From Planctomycetaceae bacterium (lineage in GTDB: Bacteria; Planctomycetota; Planctomycetia; Planctomycetales; Planctomycetaceae), in the NCBI GenBank assembly GCA_041398825.1, contig JAWKTX010000001.1, positions 620,001 through 684,000 on the forward strand: a DNA stretch of 64,000 nt, in the 5' to 3' direction. Below are positions 17,823-26,781 of the stretch, piece by piece. The notes beneath the pieces were generated by a model that was not told where the DNA came from, did no database searches, and worked only from the letters and a program-made list of their open reading frames with translations. A program made the translations under genes and the position numbers. Every line of letters starts with the position of its first letter. Position 1 is the first letter of the stretch.

Positions 17823-20060
17823 ATGAGACTCACACTGCGTACATTGCTTGCCTACCTGGATGACCGTCTGCCTCCTGCCAATGCAAAGGAGATTGGGCAA
17901 AAAATTGCGAAGAGTCCGTTTGCGACGGAACTTGCGGAGCGTATCCGGGAAGTCGTCCGCCGTCGGCGACTGGCCGCGACTTCAGAATCGGTTCGCATGA
18001 TTGACGCGAACCTGGTTGCCGAGTACCTGGATGACCAGCTGACGCCCGAACTTGTTGCAAGAATCGAACAGGAAATCCTGAAGTCTGATGTGAATCTGGC
18101 TGAAGTGGCTGCAACACACCAGACAATCGGACTTTTGAGGGACCCTGTGCCTCTGGAATCGCGGATGCGCGACCGCTTGTACTCCATGGATCCGGCTGGC
18201 AAGGTTCGTCAGCCCGCCAGGCAGTCTTCGAATAATGGTTCGGTGGAAAAAAACGCAGCCGATCCAAAGCCAGCGACACCAGCTCCCGAATGGACTCCGC
18301 AGGCAGCCAGACCAGCTGCATCACGTCGGTTTCCCGTGCTGATTCTGGGGGCGATGGCCCTTGTCTGGCTTGGATTTGTCATTACGGATCAGCACCTGAC
18401 AAGTCCACCGGGACCGGATCCTGATGGGCCACTTCTGGCGGCGAATCACGCCGGGGAAGCTGCTGGTTTGCCACCCGGTAGCGACGGCAATGATAAAGCC
18501 ACAGATGTGGATAGTGATGTGGAGACGGATATCGCAGCCACGCCGGCGAATCCCACTGATAACGGAGATCCGTTCCCGGCAATCCCGGCTGACTCAACGC
18601 AGGTCGCTTCAGCACCTGGGATGACTCCGTCTGTCAGTGAGCCGAAACCAGTGGGGCAACAGCCTGCGGCAAACGCGAATCCTCCGGGAAACGCGGCAAT
18701 GACGAACGTCGCCAGCAAAGAGGCAGGGTCGCTTCCCGTTGGAGCCGACAATTCAGTTGGTGGAACGCAGCCCGACAATTCCGTGCCGGATCCAGTTCGT
18801 TCAACGGTTCAGCATCGAGTCACTGTGCGTGACGACTATGGCATGCTGCTGGGACGCAATCAGGACTCCGGCGAATGGATGCGATTGCTTCGATTCGCTC
18901 CGAATAATTCTCTGGATCAGTTAAGACTTCGAGACTGGCGTTCGGATGTTGAGGGTGTGGCTCTGGCCATGCCGGAAGATTTTTCCGCGACCGTTTCTCT
19001 GGATGAATCCGGATGGAAAATGCTGGTTCCCGGCGGCAGTGTGTTTCGTCTGATCAATGCAGAACCCTCTGGGCTTGTGCCGGTGGAAGGACGCTTTCTG
19101 CTGTCACGAGAGCCCTCAAATATCGCCGATGATGCGAGCGTGCCTGTCGTACTGCAGTTTGGAAAAGGCCAGGTCGAATTGTCGTTGGGAACTGCAGATA
19201 CCAAAGTCGCTCTGCACGTGGTGCCAGTCAGAAACGATATTATTGCTCCTGCCGTATCCAGCGAAGTGGCAAATGACACGATCGATGACGAGTTGATTCC
19301 GTGGGACTCGGACTTTCATGTTCAGGCATTTGTTGTGGAGGGCGCCATCCGGTTGTCGCATGCCGCGACTGAATCGAGCCTCGAACTCACGAAGACTCAG
19401 TCTGCGTTCTGGAAGTCGCTTGATGATGGCAGCGTCGCCGAACTGCATCTGGCGGATGCGGCAGAACGAGGCGCTATTATGGACTGGGTTAATGATGTGA
19501 CATCTCCACCAGTTCCGCAGGAAACAGAGATTCTCGATCAGATCAGTGCCGCGTTCGCTTCGTCCGAAACGATTTCCGAACCAGCGTTGCAGCATTACAG
19601 CGACCGCAATCCCCTGATTGGTTCTGCGGCCGTGCGTGTCGTTGCGGCTTCGCGGGACGTCAGCACTCTGATGACAATCCTGTTACAGTCAGAAGAAGAA
19701 CTTGTCAGGCGAGCGGCCATTGATGGACTTCAGAAAATTGCATTGCAGACCGAAGCGGGATCGCAGCTGGTCCGACGGAACCTCGAAAATCGGCTCCCGA
19801 TGAACGAAGTGCCGGTGCTCTTCAAATTGATCAGTGGCTTAAGCAGTGATGAATTCCGGTCACCGGATATCTGTGCCGAACTGGTCGTTCTGCTTTCCAG
19901 CGATCGCCTGGCAACTCGTGAGCTGGCCTTTTATCGAATGGAACAAATTGTTGGCGACCGTTACGGGTACCACGCCGATGCTGACTCAGGCCGCCGCCGT
20001 GAATCAATTCGCCGCTGGCAGCGATATATCGATCGGAACGACGGTAAACTGATCCCTTAG
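17823..20060 (+). CDS. Membrane protein with two anti-sigma-like segments and HEAT-like C-terminus
   Basis: A 745-residue protein that I can describe but not name. The cytoplasmic N-terminus has two similar helical segments (LAYLDDRLPP near residue 9; VAEYLDDQLTPE near residue 65), like the short helical domains of planctomycete anti-sigma-type proteins but without a zinc HxxxCxxC motif. One membrane helix follows at about 170-187 (VLILGAMALVWLGFVI), then an acidic, Pro/Asn-rich linker. An exported beta-rich region (TVRDDYGMLLGRNQDSG onwards) recalls FecR-type domains. The last 190 residues resemble HEAT repeats (LVRRAAIDGLQKIA; RESIRRWQRYI). A transmembrane regulator sensing the periplasm is plausible. 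No sigma factor gene is adjacent. Confidence 0.7.
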   Translation: MRLTLRTLLAYLDDRLPPANAKEIGQKIAKSPFATELAERIREVVRRRRLAATSESVRMIDANLVAEYLDDQLTPELVARIEQEILKSDVNLAEVAATHQTIGLLRDPVPLESRMRDRLYSMDPAGKVRQPARQSSNNGSVEKNAADPKPATPAPEWTPQAARPAASRRFPVLILGAMALVWLGFVITDQHLTSPPGPDPDGPLLAANHAGEAAGLPPGSDGNDKATDVDSDVETDIAATPANPTDNGDPFPAIPADSTQVASAPGMTPSVSEPKPVGQQPAANANPPGNAAMTNVASKEAGSLPVGADNSVGGTQPDNSVPDPVRSTVQHRVTVRDDYGMLLGRNQDSGEWMRLLRFAPNNSLDQLRLRDWRSDVEGVALAMPEDFSATVSLDESGWKMLVPGGSVFRLINAEPSGLVPVEGRFLLSREPSNIADDASVPVVLQFGKGQVELSLGTADTKVALHVVPVRNDIIAPAVSSEVANDTIDDELIPWDSDFHVQAFVVEGAIRLSHAATESSLELTKTQSAFWKSLDDGSVAELHLADAAERGAIMDWVNDVTSPPVPQETEILDQISAAFASSETISEPALQHYSDRNPLIGSAAVRVVAASRDVSTLMTILLQSEEELVRRAAIDGLQKIALQTEAGSQLVRRNLENRLPMNEVPVLFKLISGLSSDEFRSPDICAELVVLLSSDRLATRELAFYRMEQIVGDRYGYHADADSGRRRESIRRWQRYIDRNDGKLIP

Positions 20061-20066
20061 TTTCAG

Positions 20067-20095
20067 CAGCCTCTGTCTCGGAACGGTGGAGGCTG
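20067..20095 (+). terminator. Weak hairpin after the 745-aa membrane protein gene
   Basis: CAGCCTC (20067-20073) and GAGGCTG (20089-20095) form a 7-bp stem with a 15-base loop, starting 7 bases after the stop codon. There is no U-tract. It could help end the upstream transcript before the sulfatase gene, but the evidence is thin. Confidence 0.3.
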
Positions 20096-20151
20096 AACCC
20101 TCGCTGGAACTCGACACGCCGGAACCCCCGTAAGAACGGATTGAGCCGTCA

Positions 20152-21810
20152 ATGACTCTTCACCCGAAATTCCGATTGTACGGCAAATTCTGTTTCTCTG
20201 CGGTATGTGTGATGGCGATGGTCTTGTCATCGTCCTGCAGCGTCGCCATGGCATTCCCTGTTGGCAGCGTCAGCGAACCTGGCGTTGCAGGTGATTCTCA
20301 AACGCAGACCAGACCAAATGTCCTGCTGATCGCCATTGATGATCTGGCCGGGTGTCTTGGTTGCTACGGAAACTCTGTCGTCAGGAGTCCGCACCTTGAC
20401 CGTCTTGCTGAAAAGGGAGTTCGCTTCAGCCATGCCTACTGCCAGTTGCCGCTCTGCAATCCCAGCCGAGCGTCGGTACTGACCGGTGCTCGTCCGGACG
20501 CTGTTCGCGTCTACGATTTAGATCGACACTTTCGGGACGAATTGGCAAACATCGTAACGCTGCCTCAATTGTTCCGTCAGAATGGATGGTCCGTCGCTCG
20601 GGTTGGCAAATTGTATCACTACAACGTACCCGCAGGGATCGGCACCAACGGTCTGGATGATGCCATATCCTGGGACGAAGTGATCAATCCGAAGGGTCGC
20701 GACGTTGCGGATGAAATCCTGATCACCAATCCAACACCGCATCGCCCCGTCAGCGCAGCGCTAAGCTGGCTTCAGGCAGACGGCAGCGATGATGAGCAGA
20801 CCGATGGCATGATTGCGAGCGAAGCGATTCAATGGATGGCGCAGCATCAGGAGAAGAACAGTCGCCCTGATGTCGTTGATCGCCCATTTTTCCTGGGTGT
20901 AGGCTTCTTCAGACCACATACTCCCTACGTCGCGCCTAAGAAGTATTTCGACTTGTATCCGCTCGAAGCGATTCAATTACCATTTGCCCTGCCCGGTGAT
21001 CGGGATGATATTCCCCCGGCGGCCTTTGCCCATAACTGTCGTCTGCCAAACTATGGTCTGGATGCCGTGACCTGCCGAAAAGCATTACAGGCTTACTACG
21101 CCTGTGTTTCGTTTGTCGACGCTCAGGTCGGCCGATTGCTGGACGCAGTGGAACACATGGGGCTGACTGACAACACAATCGTTGTCGTGTGGAGCGATCA
21201 TGGCTATCACCTCGGTGAGCACGAAGGAGTCTGGCAGAAACGCACTCTGTTCGAAGAATCTGCCCGGTCACCACTGATTATCTTCGCGCCGGACAAAGTT
21301 CTGACTCAGGTACCGCCGGAGCATTCCGGTCGATCTGAATCCGGAGTCACAATTAAAAGAACGGTCGGCGGCAGGACCGCCTCGGGAAATGGACAGCCCT
21401 GCGATCGTATCGTGGAATTCATTGATATTATGCCGACCGTGGCTCATCTCAGCGGATTGAAAACGCCGGTTACCGCCACGGGACACAGCCTGGTCCCCCT
21501 TCTGCGTGATCCAAAACGAGAATGGGACTTCCCCGCATTCACACAGGTCCTGCGGCCAGGCGTCTCGGACAAAGAACCCAATCGAATGGTGATGGGCCGC
21601 AGCATTCGAACAAATCGATGGCGATACACCGAATGGAACGAAGGGAAGGATGGCGTTGAGCTTTACGACCAGTGGAACGACCCGGGCGAGACTCGGAATC
21701 TGGCCGGAAAATCGGATCTGAAAATCCTGACCAGCGGCCTGCGCAAACAGTTCGAAGGCAAGGCTTCGGGAACTGTTCCCCAATCGCCCGTCAATCCCGC
21801 GCGACTATGA
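20152..21810 (+). CDS. Exported sulfatase, iduronate-2-sulfatase-like
   Basis: A 552-residue S1-type sulfatase. The N-terminal 35 residues form a signal peptide (VCVMAMVLSSSCSVAMA). Metal-binding D63-D64 lie in LIAIDDLAGC. The signature C102-x-P104-S105-R106 in LCNPSRASVLTG marks C102 for conversion to formylglycine, the catalytic group. Further family features are RVGKLYHY, FLGVGFFRPHTPY, VWSDHGYHLGEH and WQKRTLFEESARSP. The set resembles the iduronate-2-sulfatase group common in planctomycetes. It should cleave sulfate esters from a polysaccharide outside the cytoplasm; the substrate cannot be told. A sulfatase-maturing enzyme is not in the window. A 16-base duplication spans its stop codon. 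Confidence 0.94.
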   Translation: MTLHPKFRLYGKFCFSAVCVMAMVLSSSCSVAMAFPVGSVSEPGVAGDSQTQTRPNVLLIAIDDLAGCLGCYGNSVVRSPHLDRLAEKGVRFSHAYCQLPLCNPSRASVLTGARPDAVRVYDLDRHFRDELANIVTLPQLFRQNGWSVARVGKLYHYNVPAGIGTNGLDDAISWDEVINPKGRDVADEILITNPTPHRPVSAALSWLQADGSDDEQTDGMIASEAIQWMAQHQEKNSRPDVVDRPFFLGVGFFRPHTPYVAPKKYFDLYPLEAIQLPFALPGDRDDIPPAAFAHNCRLPNYGLDAVTCRKALQAYYACVSFVDAQVGRLLDAVEHMGLTDNTIVVVWSDHGYHLGEHEGVWQKRTLFEESARSPLIIFAPDKVLTQVPPEHSGRSESGVTIKRTVGGRTASGNGQPCDRIVEFIDIMPTVAHLSGLKTPVTATGHSLVPLLRDPKREWDFPAFTQVLRPGVSDKEPNRMVMGRSIRTNRWRYTEWNEGKDGVELYDQWNDPGETRNLAGKSDLKILTSGLRKQFEGKASGTVPQSPVNPARL

Positions 21811-21826
21811 TCCCGCGCGACTATGA
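21795..21826. repeat. Perfect 16-base tandem duplication at a stop codon
   Basis: The unit TCCCGCGCGACTATGA occurs twice in direct succession (21795-21810 and 21811-21826). The first copy contains the sulfatase stop codon TGA at 21808-21810, so the second lies in the 3' untranslated region. It looks like a recent slippage or duplication event. Confidence 0.9.
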
Positions 21827-21846
21827 TGATGCCATCCACCAAGTCG

Positions 21847-22647
21847 TCAGCTGGCAGCCGCTTCCGGCAGTGCGGTGCTGATGAGCCCGGCAGGCGACTG
21901 GCTCCGGGGCAGCTTGAGGGTAAACGTAGTTCCCTTGCCGACTTCACTTTCGACGCGGATGCGTCCCTGATGTGCTTCGATGATTCGTCGGCACAACGAC
22001 AGGCCAAGACCAGTCCCGCCCTGCCCCCGCGCATCGGCCTTCTTGGTGGTGTAGAATGCTTCAAAGATGTGTTTCAGCTGTTCCGCTGGAATTCCGCACC
22101 CGGTATCTCCGACGGACACTTCGGCCCAGCCTTCATCAGGGTTATCACGAATCGTCAGTTTCAGACGTCCATGCTCATTCATCGCCTGGCGCGCGTTGAC
22201 GATCAGATTCATAAGGAGCTGCTGAATCTGGCTACTGTTCACATTCGCCCACACGCTCCCGGAAATATCCATGTCGACGCCGATTCGATGCATCTGCAGA
22301 TCCTTCTGGACGAGCACAAGAACGTCGTCCAGAAGTTTCTTGAGGTCTGCTGGTTCCTGTCGGTCACTATTGTTGCGTGCGTAGGCCAGCATGCCGGTCG
22401 TGATCCGCGACGCTCGTTGAGACGCATTCAGGATCCGGTCGAATGCTTTCGTTCGCGTCTTTTCATCGTTGTGCCGCAAGCCCATTTTGGCGTAGTTGAT
22501 GACGGTCGTCAGAATGTTGTTGAATTCATGCGTGATCGAGGATGCCAACGCTCCGACGGAACTCAGCCGCTGTGCCTGGAATAGCTGTTCCTCCATTTGC
22601 TGGAGGTGTTTTTCGAGTTCTTCAATTCTCTGCTCGGGGCTCGCCAT
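21847..22647 (-). CDS. Soluble sensor histidine kinase without input domain
   Basis: A 266-residue kinase consisting of a short coiled coil (QRIEELEKHLQQMEEQLFQAQ) and a complete transmitter. H40 in SSITHEFNNILT is the likely phosphorylated histidine; the HEFNN form belongs to the NtrB/HisKA type. The ATPase domain has the N box (LLMNLIVNARQAMNEHG), G1 (VGDTGCGIP), F box (FEAFYTTK) and G2 (GGTGLGLSLC). There is no membrane helix, PAS or receiver domain, so the signal probably arrives through the coiled coil or a partner. No response regulator is adjacent. It converges on the sulfatase gene, 37 bases away. Confidence 0.9.
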   Translation of the reverse strand: MASPEQRIEELEKHLQQMEEQLFQAQRLSSVGALASSITHEFNNILTTVINYAKMGLRHNDEKTRTKAFDRILNASQRASRITTGMLAYARNNSDRQEPADLKKLLDDVLVLVQKDLQMHRIGVDMDISGSVWANVNSSQIQQLLMNLIVNARQAMNEHGRLKLTIRDNPDEGWAEVSVGDTGCGIPAEQLKHIFEAFYTTKKADARGQGGTGLGLSLCRRIIEAHQGRIRVESEVGKGTTFTLKLPRSQSPAGLISTALPEAAAS

Positions 22648-22961
22648 GGATCAGTCAGTTTCAGCTGAAATTCAGTTGCTCTGCGACCTTCGGCGATTGG
22701 GTTTTCGCTCGAAGACATCTTTCCTTATCGGCAAACCAGTCAAAGTATGTACAGTCGCACCGCGATACCGAGGTCGTTCGGTCCTGAATGATTCGGCAGA
22801 TGTTGCCGGAATGGGATGAACGGTCCGTTCTGCCCACCTGAAAACAGGGAGTGATGCCGAGCGGTTCTGAAGCTGATTCACATCCGATCGGAGAATCAGC
22901 GCTGTTCGTTCGGACTGCTCAATGAAGTGACTTCCAAATTCAAAACATGCACGGGTGCGGG
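22648..22961. other. Intergenic stretch
   Basis: It lies between the histidine kinase start and the lipoprotein stop, both minus-strand genes. The 97-codon minus frame at 22672-22965 has no signal, domain or family-like composition, so I do not call it. I see no clear promoter or hairpin. Confidence 0.4.
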
Positions 22962-23339
22962 TCAATAAACGGCTTGAGGCCGCTGCAGGCCGCTTCGAGG
23001 TGGTCCGGGCGGCACATATTCGGGGCCAATCGGAATCCCCTGCATCAGTCGCTGTTCAGCAGCTCGGCGAGGTTCAGTTCGTGGTCGATTATATTCGCGC
23101 GGCGTGCTGTCCATGGATGGCCCGATGTTGGGATCGGGAAATGGATTGGTCTGCTGGTAGGCCATGTTTTCGGCGTAAGGTGATGCTGTGTAAGCAGTTG
23201 GGAATCGGGTGCTGAAAGCATTGACACAGCCGGCCAGCAAAATCAGTAGCATGATGCAGCCCACGCGCAGAGACACCTTGATCGGTGAAACACCGGTTGG
23301 TTCAAAGAGACCGATGGGTTGTCTAATTCTGGAAGGCAT
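22962..23339 (-). CDS. Small lipoprotein
   Basis: A protein of up to 125 residues with a lipoprotein signal: hydrophobic VGCIMLLILLAGC, where LAGC is a lipobox and the Cys at residue 38 would be acylated. The mature part is proline- and arginine-rich (NPFPDPNIGPSMDS, RTEPRRAAEQRLMQGIP, PPGPPRSGLQRPQ) and lacks a catalytic motif. The start is uncertain: the ATG at 23339 gives a long n-region, while a GTG at 23276 would place the hydrophobic stretch near the N-terminus, as is usual. Neither has a strong ribosome-binding site. Its 5' end lies close to the divergent PSCyt protein gene. Confidence 0.65.
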   Translation of the reverse strand: MPSRIRQPIGLFEPTGVSPIKVSLRVGCIMLLILLAGCVNAFSTRFPTAYTASPYAENMAYQQTNPFPDPNIGPSMDSTPREYNRPRTEPRRAAEQRLMQGIPIGPEYVPPGPPRSGLQRPQAVY

Positions 23340-23612
23340 GCGCTTGGACGTCCTTGTTCGCCGGCAAAGGCCAGCCAGGGAAAGCTACCAGCAAATCCTG
23401 CCGGAAGGCAACGCCAGTTTTGGCTACTGTTTTTCTCGTCTCATTCGATTCCTGCTGCACAGCTTTCGTTTGCGCATGGACATCCTTTGAGTCGAAGCAG
23501 AAACTCTTTGTCGGCAACACCCAGGAAAGGCGCTTCATGGCAGCCAAAGCCGTCTGCCTGTAAAATGCATTTCCCACCCGCCAATCCCACCAATACACCA
23601 GGGGATAGTTCG

Positions 23613-26435
23613 ATGACAGTGGTTCGTCGCCGCCTGAAAAGTCTGTCTGTGTTGCTCAGCGTGTTCTTGTCTGCATCCGCTGTATCTGCGCTGGACAGTT
23701 CGGTGGTTGATCAGGTGGATTTCGAGCAGCAGGTCCTTCCTGTACTCCGATCACATTGTTTCGATTGTCACGGGGAAGAGACTCGCGAAAGTCAGCTTCG
23801 GCTGGATCGCAAGTGGGCTCTTTTGCGCGGGGGTGATTCGGGGGAACCGGCTGTGTTGCCCGGAGACGCCGAAGGCAGTTATCTGATTCAACTGGTTTCA
23901 GGCGCGCAGCCGGATAAGGTCATGCCGCCTAAGGATGTCGATGACGTCCTGACGTCGGATGAAATTGCTGTCCTGAAGAAGTGGATTGAACAGGGAGCAC
24001 ACTGGCCCGGTCCGTATGGTGCAGACCAGCCATCCGATGAAGAAGTCGCTGCCTCTGAATTGAACCACTGGGCGTTCCAGCCAGTACGCCAGCCCGAGAT
24101 TCCGCAGGTCCCTGAGTCCTGGCCGGCAGAATGGCGACAGAACCCCATTGATGCCTTTATTGCCAAAGGATTGGTTTCAAGGGACCTGCAACCTTCAAAG
24201 CGTGCTGATCGAGCTACCTTAGCACGGCGTTTGTCTCTGGTCATGCTGGGACTTCCACCGCGTCCAAAGAGTGTTCGTGCCTTTTCCGACAACGACCTGC
24301 CCGAAGCCTGGAACAATCTTGTTGAGCGTACGCTGCAGAGTTCGCATTACGGCGAACGCTGGGCTCGGTACTGGCTGGACCTCGTTCGCTTTGCAGAAAC
24401 CGATGGCTTCGAGACGAATCGCGAACGTCCGAACGCCTGGCCTTATCGAGACTACGTGATTCGCTCATTCAATGACGACAAACCCTATGATCAGTTTCTG
24501 CGTGAACAGCTGGTCGGCGATGCGATTGGGGTTCCCGAAGCGACGGCTTATCTGGTGGCAGGCCCTGTAGATATCGTGAAGAGCCCGGATATTGCTCTCA
24601 CCCTGATGCAGCGTCAGAACGAACTGGACGACATGATCAACACGACCAGCACAGCCTTTCTGGGGATGACTGTTGGCTGTGCCCGATGCCACAATCATAA
24701 GTTCGATCCCATCCGGCAAACGGATTACTACGGTCTGCAGGCGATTTTTACCGGTGTACGACACGGGAATCGTTCCGTTCCACCATCAATGGAGCAACAG
24801 ATCGAATTGAAGGACCTGGATGCTGAAGTCGCTCGACTTCGTGGCGAACTGAAACCTTTTCTGAAACGGAATCAGGCCTCACGCCCAGCCGTCGCTTCGG
24901 ATTTTAATGAGGAATTGTTCGAGCCTGTTGAAACGCAGATCGTTCGATTCACAATCACGTCAACAACGGGAGCCCAGCCCTGTCTTGATGAACTTGAAGT
25001 TTTCAGCGGCGTCCAGAACGTAGCGCTAGCCAGCACCGGGGCTGTTGCGACCTGTTCCACTACCCTGCCCGGCTATGAAATTCATCAATTAAAACACATC
25101 AACGATGGTCTTTATGGAAACTCCCACAGCTGGATTTCCAACGAATCCGGGGCGGGTTGGGTGCAGATTGAGTTTCCAGAGCCTCGGTCGATCCATCGAA
25201 TTGTCTGGGGACGGGATCGGGAAAAGAAGTTCCGTGACCGCCTTGCTGTTGGTTACAAAATTGAGATTGCAACGAGGGATGATCAGTGGCGCGAGATCGC
25301 ATCTTCGGATGATCGGCAACCATATTCGGGCAGGCCATCACCAGTCGAATATGATTTCACAGGGCTTTCTGATGCCCAGGCGATGCACGGCCGACAATTG
25401 CTTGAACGGATTAATGCTGCTGAAGAACGGCGGCGGCAATTGCGTGATTCCTCCACCGTATACGCTGGTACGTTTGAAGCACCGCAGCCGACGTATCGTT
25501 TGTTTCGCGGAGAACCGATGGCAAAGCGCGAGCAGGTTTCTCCGTCTGCCATTGAAGTGCTGGGTGACCTGGGAATAGATGATGACACTTCCGAACAGCA
25601 GCGACGGAAAGCTCTTGCGGATTGGATCACGTCGCCCGAGAATCCGCTGACCGCGCGTGTCATCGTCAATCGAATCTGGCAATGGCATTTTGGTCAGGCA
25701 CTGGTGAGTACTCCCAGCGATTTTGGCAAAGGTGGAGTGAAGCCAACACATCCGGAGTTGCTCGACTTTCTGGCTTGGCAGCTAATGGATCATGACTGGT
25801 CTGTGAAGCACATCCACCGCCTGATTCTGACATCTGCCACCTGGCAGCAGGCCGGTTCTCCGAACGACGCAGGCATGCTGCGGGATGCCGGATGCCAACT
25901 CTGGTGGCGATTTCCGCCAAGACGTCTCGAGGCAGAACCGATTCGCGATAGTATTCTCTCCGTGACGGGCCTGCTGAATCTGAAGATGTATGGGCCGGGT
26001 TTCAGCGCTTTCGAAGTGGAAATGGAGAATGTTCGGCACTATCACCCGAAATCAAAATACAGCGGTGATGATTTTCGACGGATGATTTACCAAACGAAGG
26101 TGCGACAGGAACAGGATTCTGTGTTTGGTATTTTCGACTGTCCGGATGCGGCTTCATCGGTTCCTCGACGCAGCCGTTCAACAACGCCGCTGCAGGCTCT
26201 GAATCTGATGAACAGCAGTTTTGTACTGCAGCAGTCGGCAGCCTTCGCTGAACGCCTGCGAGCCGACCATTCAGGTGATACATCAAAGCACATTCAACAC
26301 GCGTTCTTGCTTTGCTTCGCTCGACAGCCGACACCTGATGAACTGACAGACAGTCTGAGCTTCATCGATCAGTATGGGCTAACAGCGTTTTGCCGAGCGA
26401 TGCTGAACAGCAACGAATTCCTGTTTATCCCGTGA
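23613..26435 (+). CDS. Secreted PSCyt1-DUF1549-DUF1553 cytochrome-type protein
   Basis: A 940-residue exported protein. The ATG at 23613 starts a clean signal peptide (RRRLKSLSVLLSVFLSASAVSA) and follows an AGGGGA ribosome site; the frame upstream is open but has no matching sequence. The PSCyt1 domain has one CxxCH haem motif at C49-H53 (SHCFDCHGEE) and VMPPKD. DUF1549 follows (LARRLSLVMLGLPPRP; YGERWARYWLDLVRFAET), with a second Cys cluster GCARCHNHKFDP. A discoidin-like insert (LDELEVFSG, WVQIEFPEPRSIHRIVWGRD) precedes DUF1553 (ARVIVNRIWQWHFGQALV; TPLQALNLMN). These proteins, with DUF1501 partners, are a planctomycete hallmark; function is not established. Confidence 0.93.
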   Translation: MTVVRRRLKSLSVLLSVFLSASAVSALDSSVVDQVDFEQQVLPVLRSHCFDCHGEETRESQLRLDRKWALLRGGDSGEPAVLPGDAEGSYLIQLVSGAQPDKVMPPKDVDDVLTSDEIAVLKKWIEQGAHWPGPYGADQPSDEEVAASELNHWAFQPVRQPEIPQVPESWPAEWRQNPIDAFIAKGLVSRDLQPSKRADRATLARRLSLVMLGLPPRPKSVRAFSDNDLPEAWNNLVERTLQSSHYGERWARYWLDLVRFAETDGFETNRERPNAWPYRDYVIRSFNDDKPYDQFLREQLVGDAIGVPEATAYLVAGPVDIVKSPDIALTLMQRQNELDDMINTTSTAFLGMTVGCARCHNHKFDPIRQTDYYGLQAIFTGVRHGNRSVPPSMEQQIELKDLDAEVARLRGELKPFLKRNQASRPAVASDFNEELFEPVETQIVRFTITSTTGAQPCLDELEVFSGVQNVALASTGAVATCSTTLPGYEIHQLKHINDGLYGNSHSWISNESGAGWVQIEFPEPRSIHRIVWGRDREKKFRDRLAVGYKIEIATRDDQWREIASSDDRQPYSGRPSPVEYDFTGLSDAQAMHGRQLLERINAAEERRRQLRDSSTVYAGTFEAPQPTYRLFRGEPMAKREQVSPSAIEVLGDLGIDDDTSEQQRRKALADWITSPENPLTARVIVNRIWQWHFGQALVSTPSDFGKGGVKPTHPELLDFLAWQLMDHDWSVKHIHRLILTSATWQQAGSPNDAGMLRDAGCQLWWRFPPRRLEAEPIRDSILSVTGLLNLKMYGPGFSAFEVEMENVRHYHPKSKYSGDDFRRMIYQTKVRQEQDSVFGIFDCPDAASSVPRRSRSTTPLQALNLMNSSFVLQQSAAFAERLRADHSGDTSKHIQHAFLLCFARQPTPDELTDSLSFIDQYGLTAFCRAMLNSNEFLFIP

Positions 26436-26781
26436 AGTGATCTCACACCCGGCCAGTGCGGATCAAACCCGGATTTAAACCAGCCGTCCCGGCTCGTCCA
26501 TAACCGGACTGCCGCTCTTTGTGTCAGCTGTCTTTTGGATCGTGTTGGTGTGGCTCTCAGGCAGTATGAAATCCTGGCAAGTCTCTCACCCCTGCGCTTG
26601 TTGTTCCGCATTCGTTGAGATGATAGGCTTTCGAGGAATCGTGTGTCTGGGGATGGAACGTTGGTGCCATGAAGTGGTTCCGACTGCAGGTCAGCTGAAC
26701 ATTTCAGCGGTCCATCCCACCCGCCGATGAACCTTCTTGTCTGACATCGCCCCCTCTCTGTGTCTTTTCGAGTGAACCGCC
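26436..26781. other. Intergenic stretch before the xylanase fusion gene
   Basis: No gene is supported. The plus frame at 26521-26730 has no start context or domain, and the long minus frame 26369-27253 is antisense to the xylanase gene. Promoter elements for that gene should lie here; I could not place them. Confidence 0.4.

Noticed and set aside
21823..22584. 253-codon plus-strand frame
   Set aside because: It is antisense to the histidine kinase, which has all transmitter motifs.
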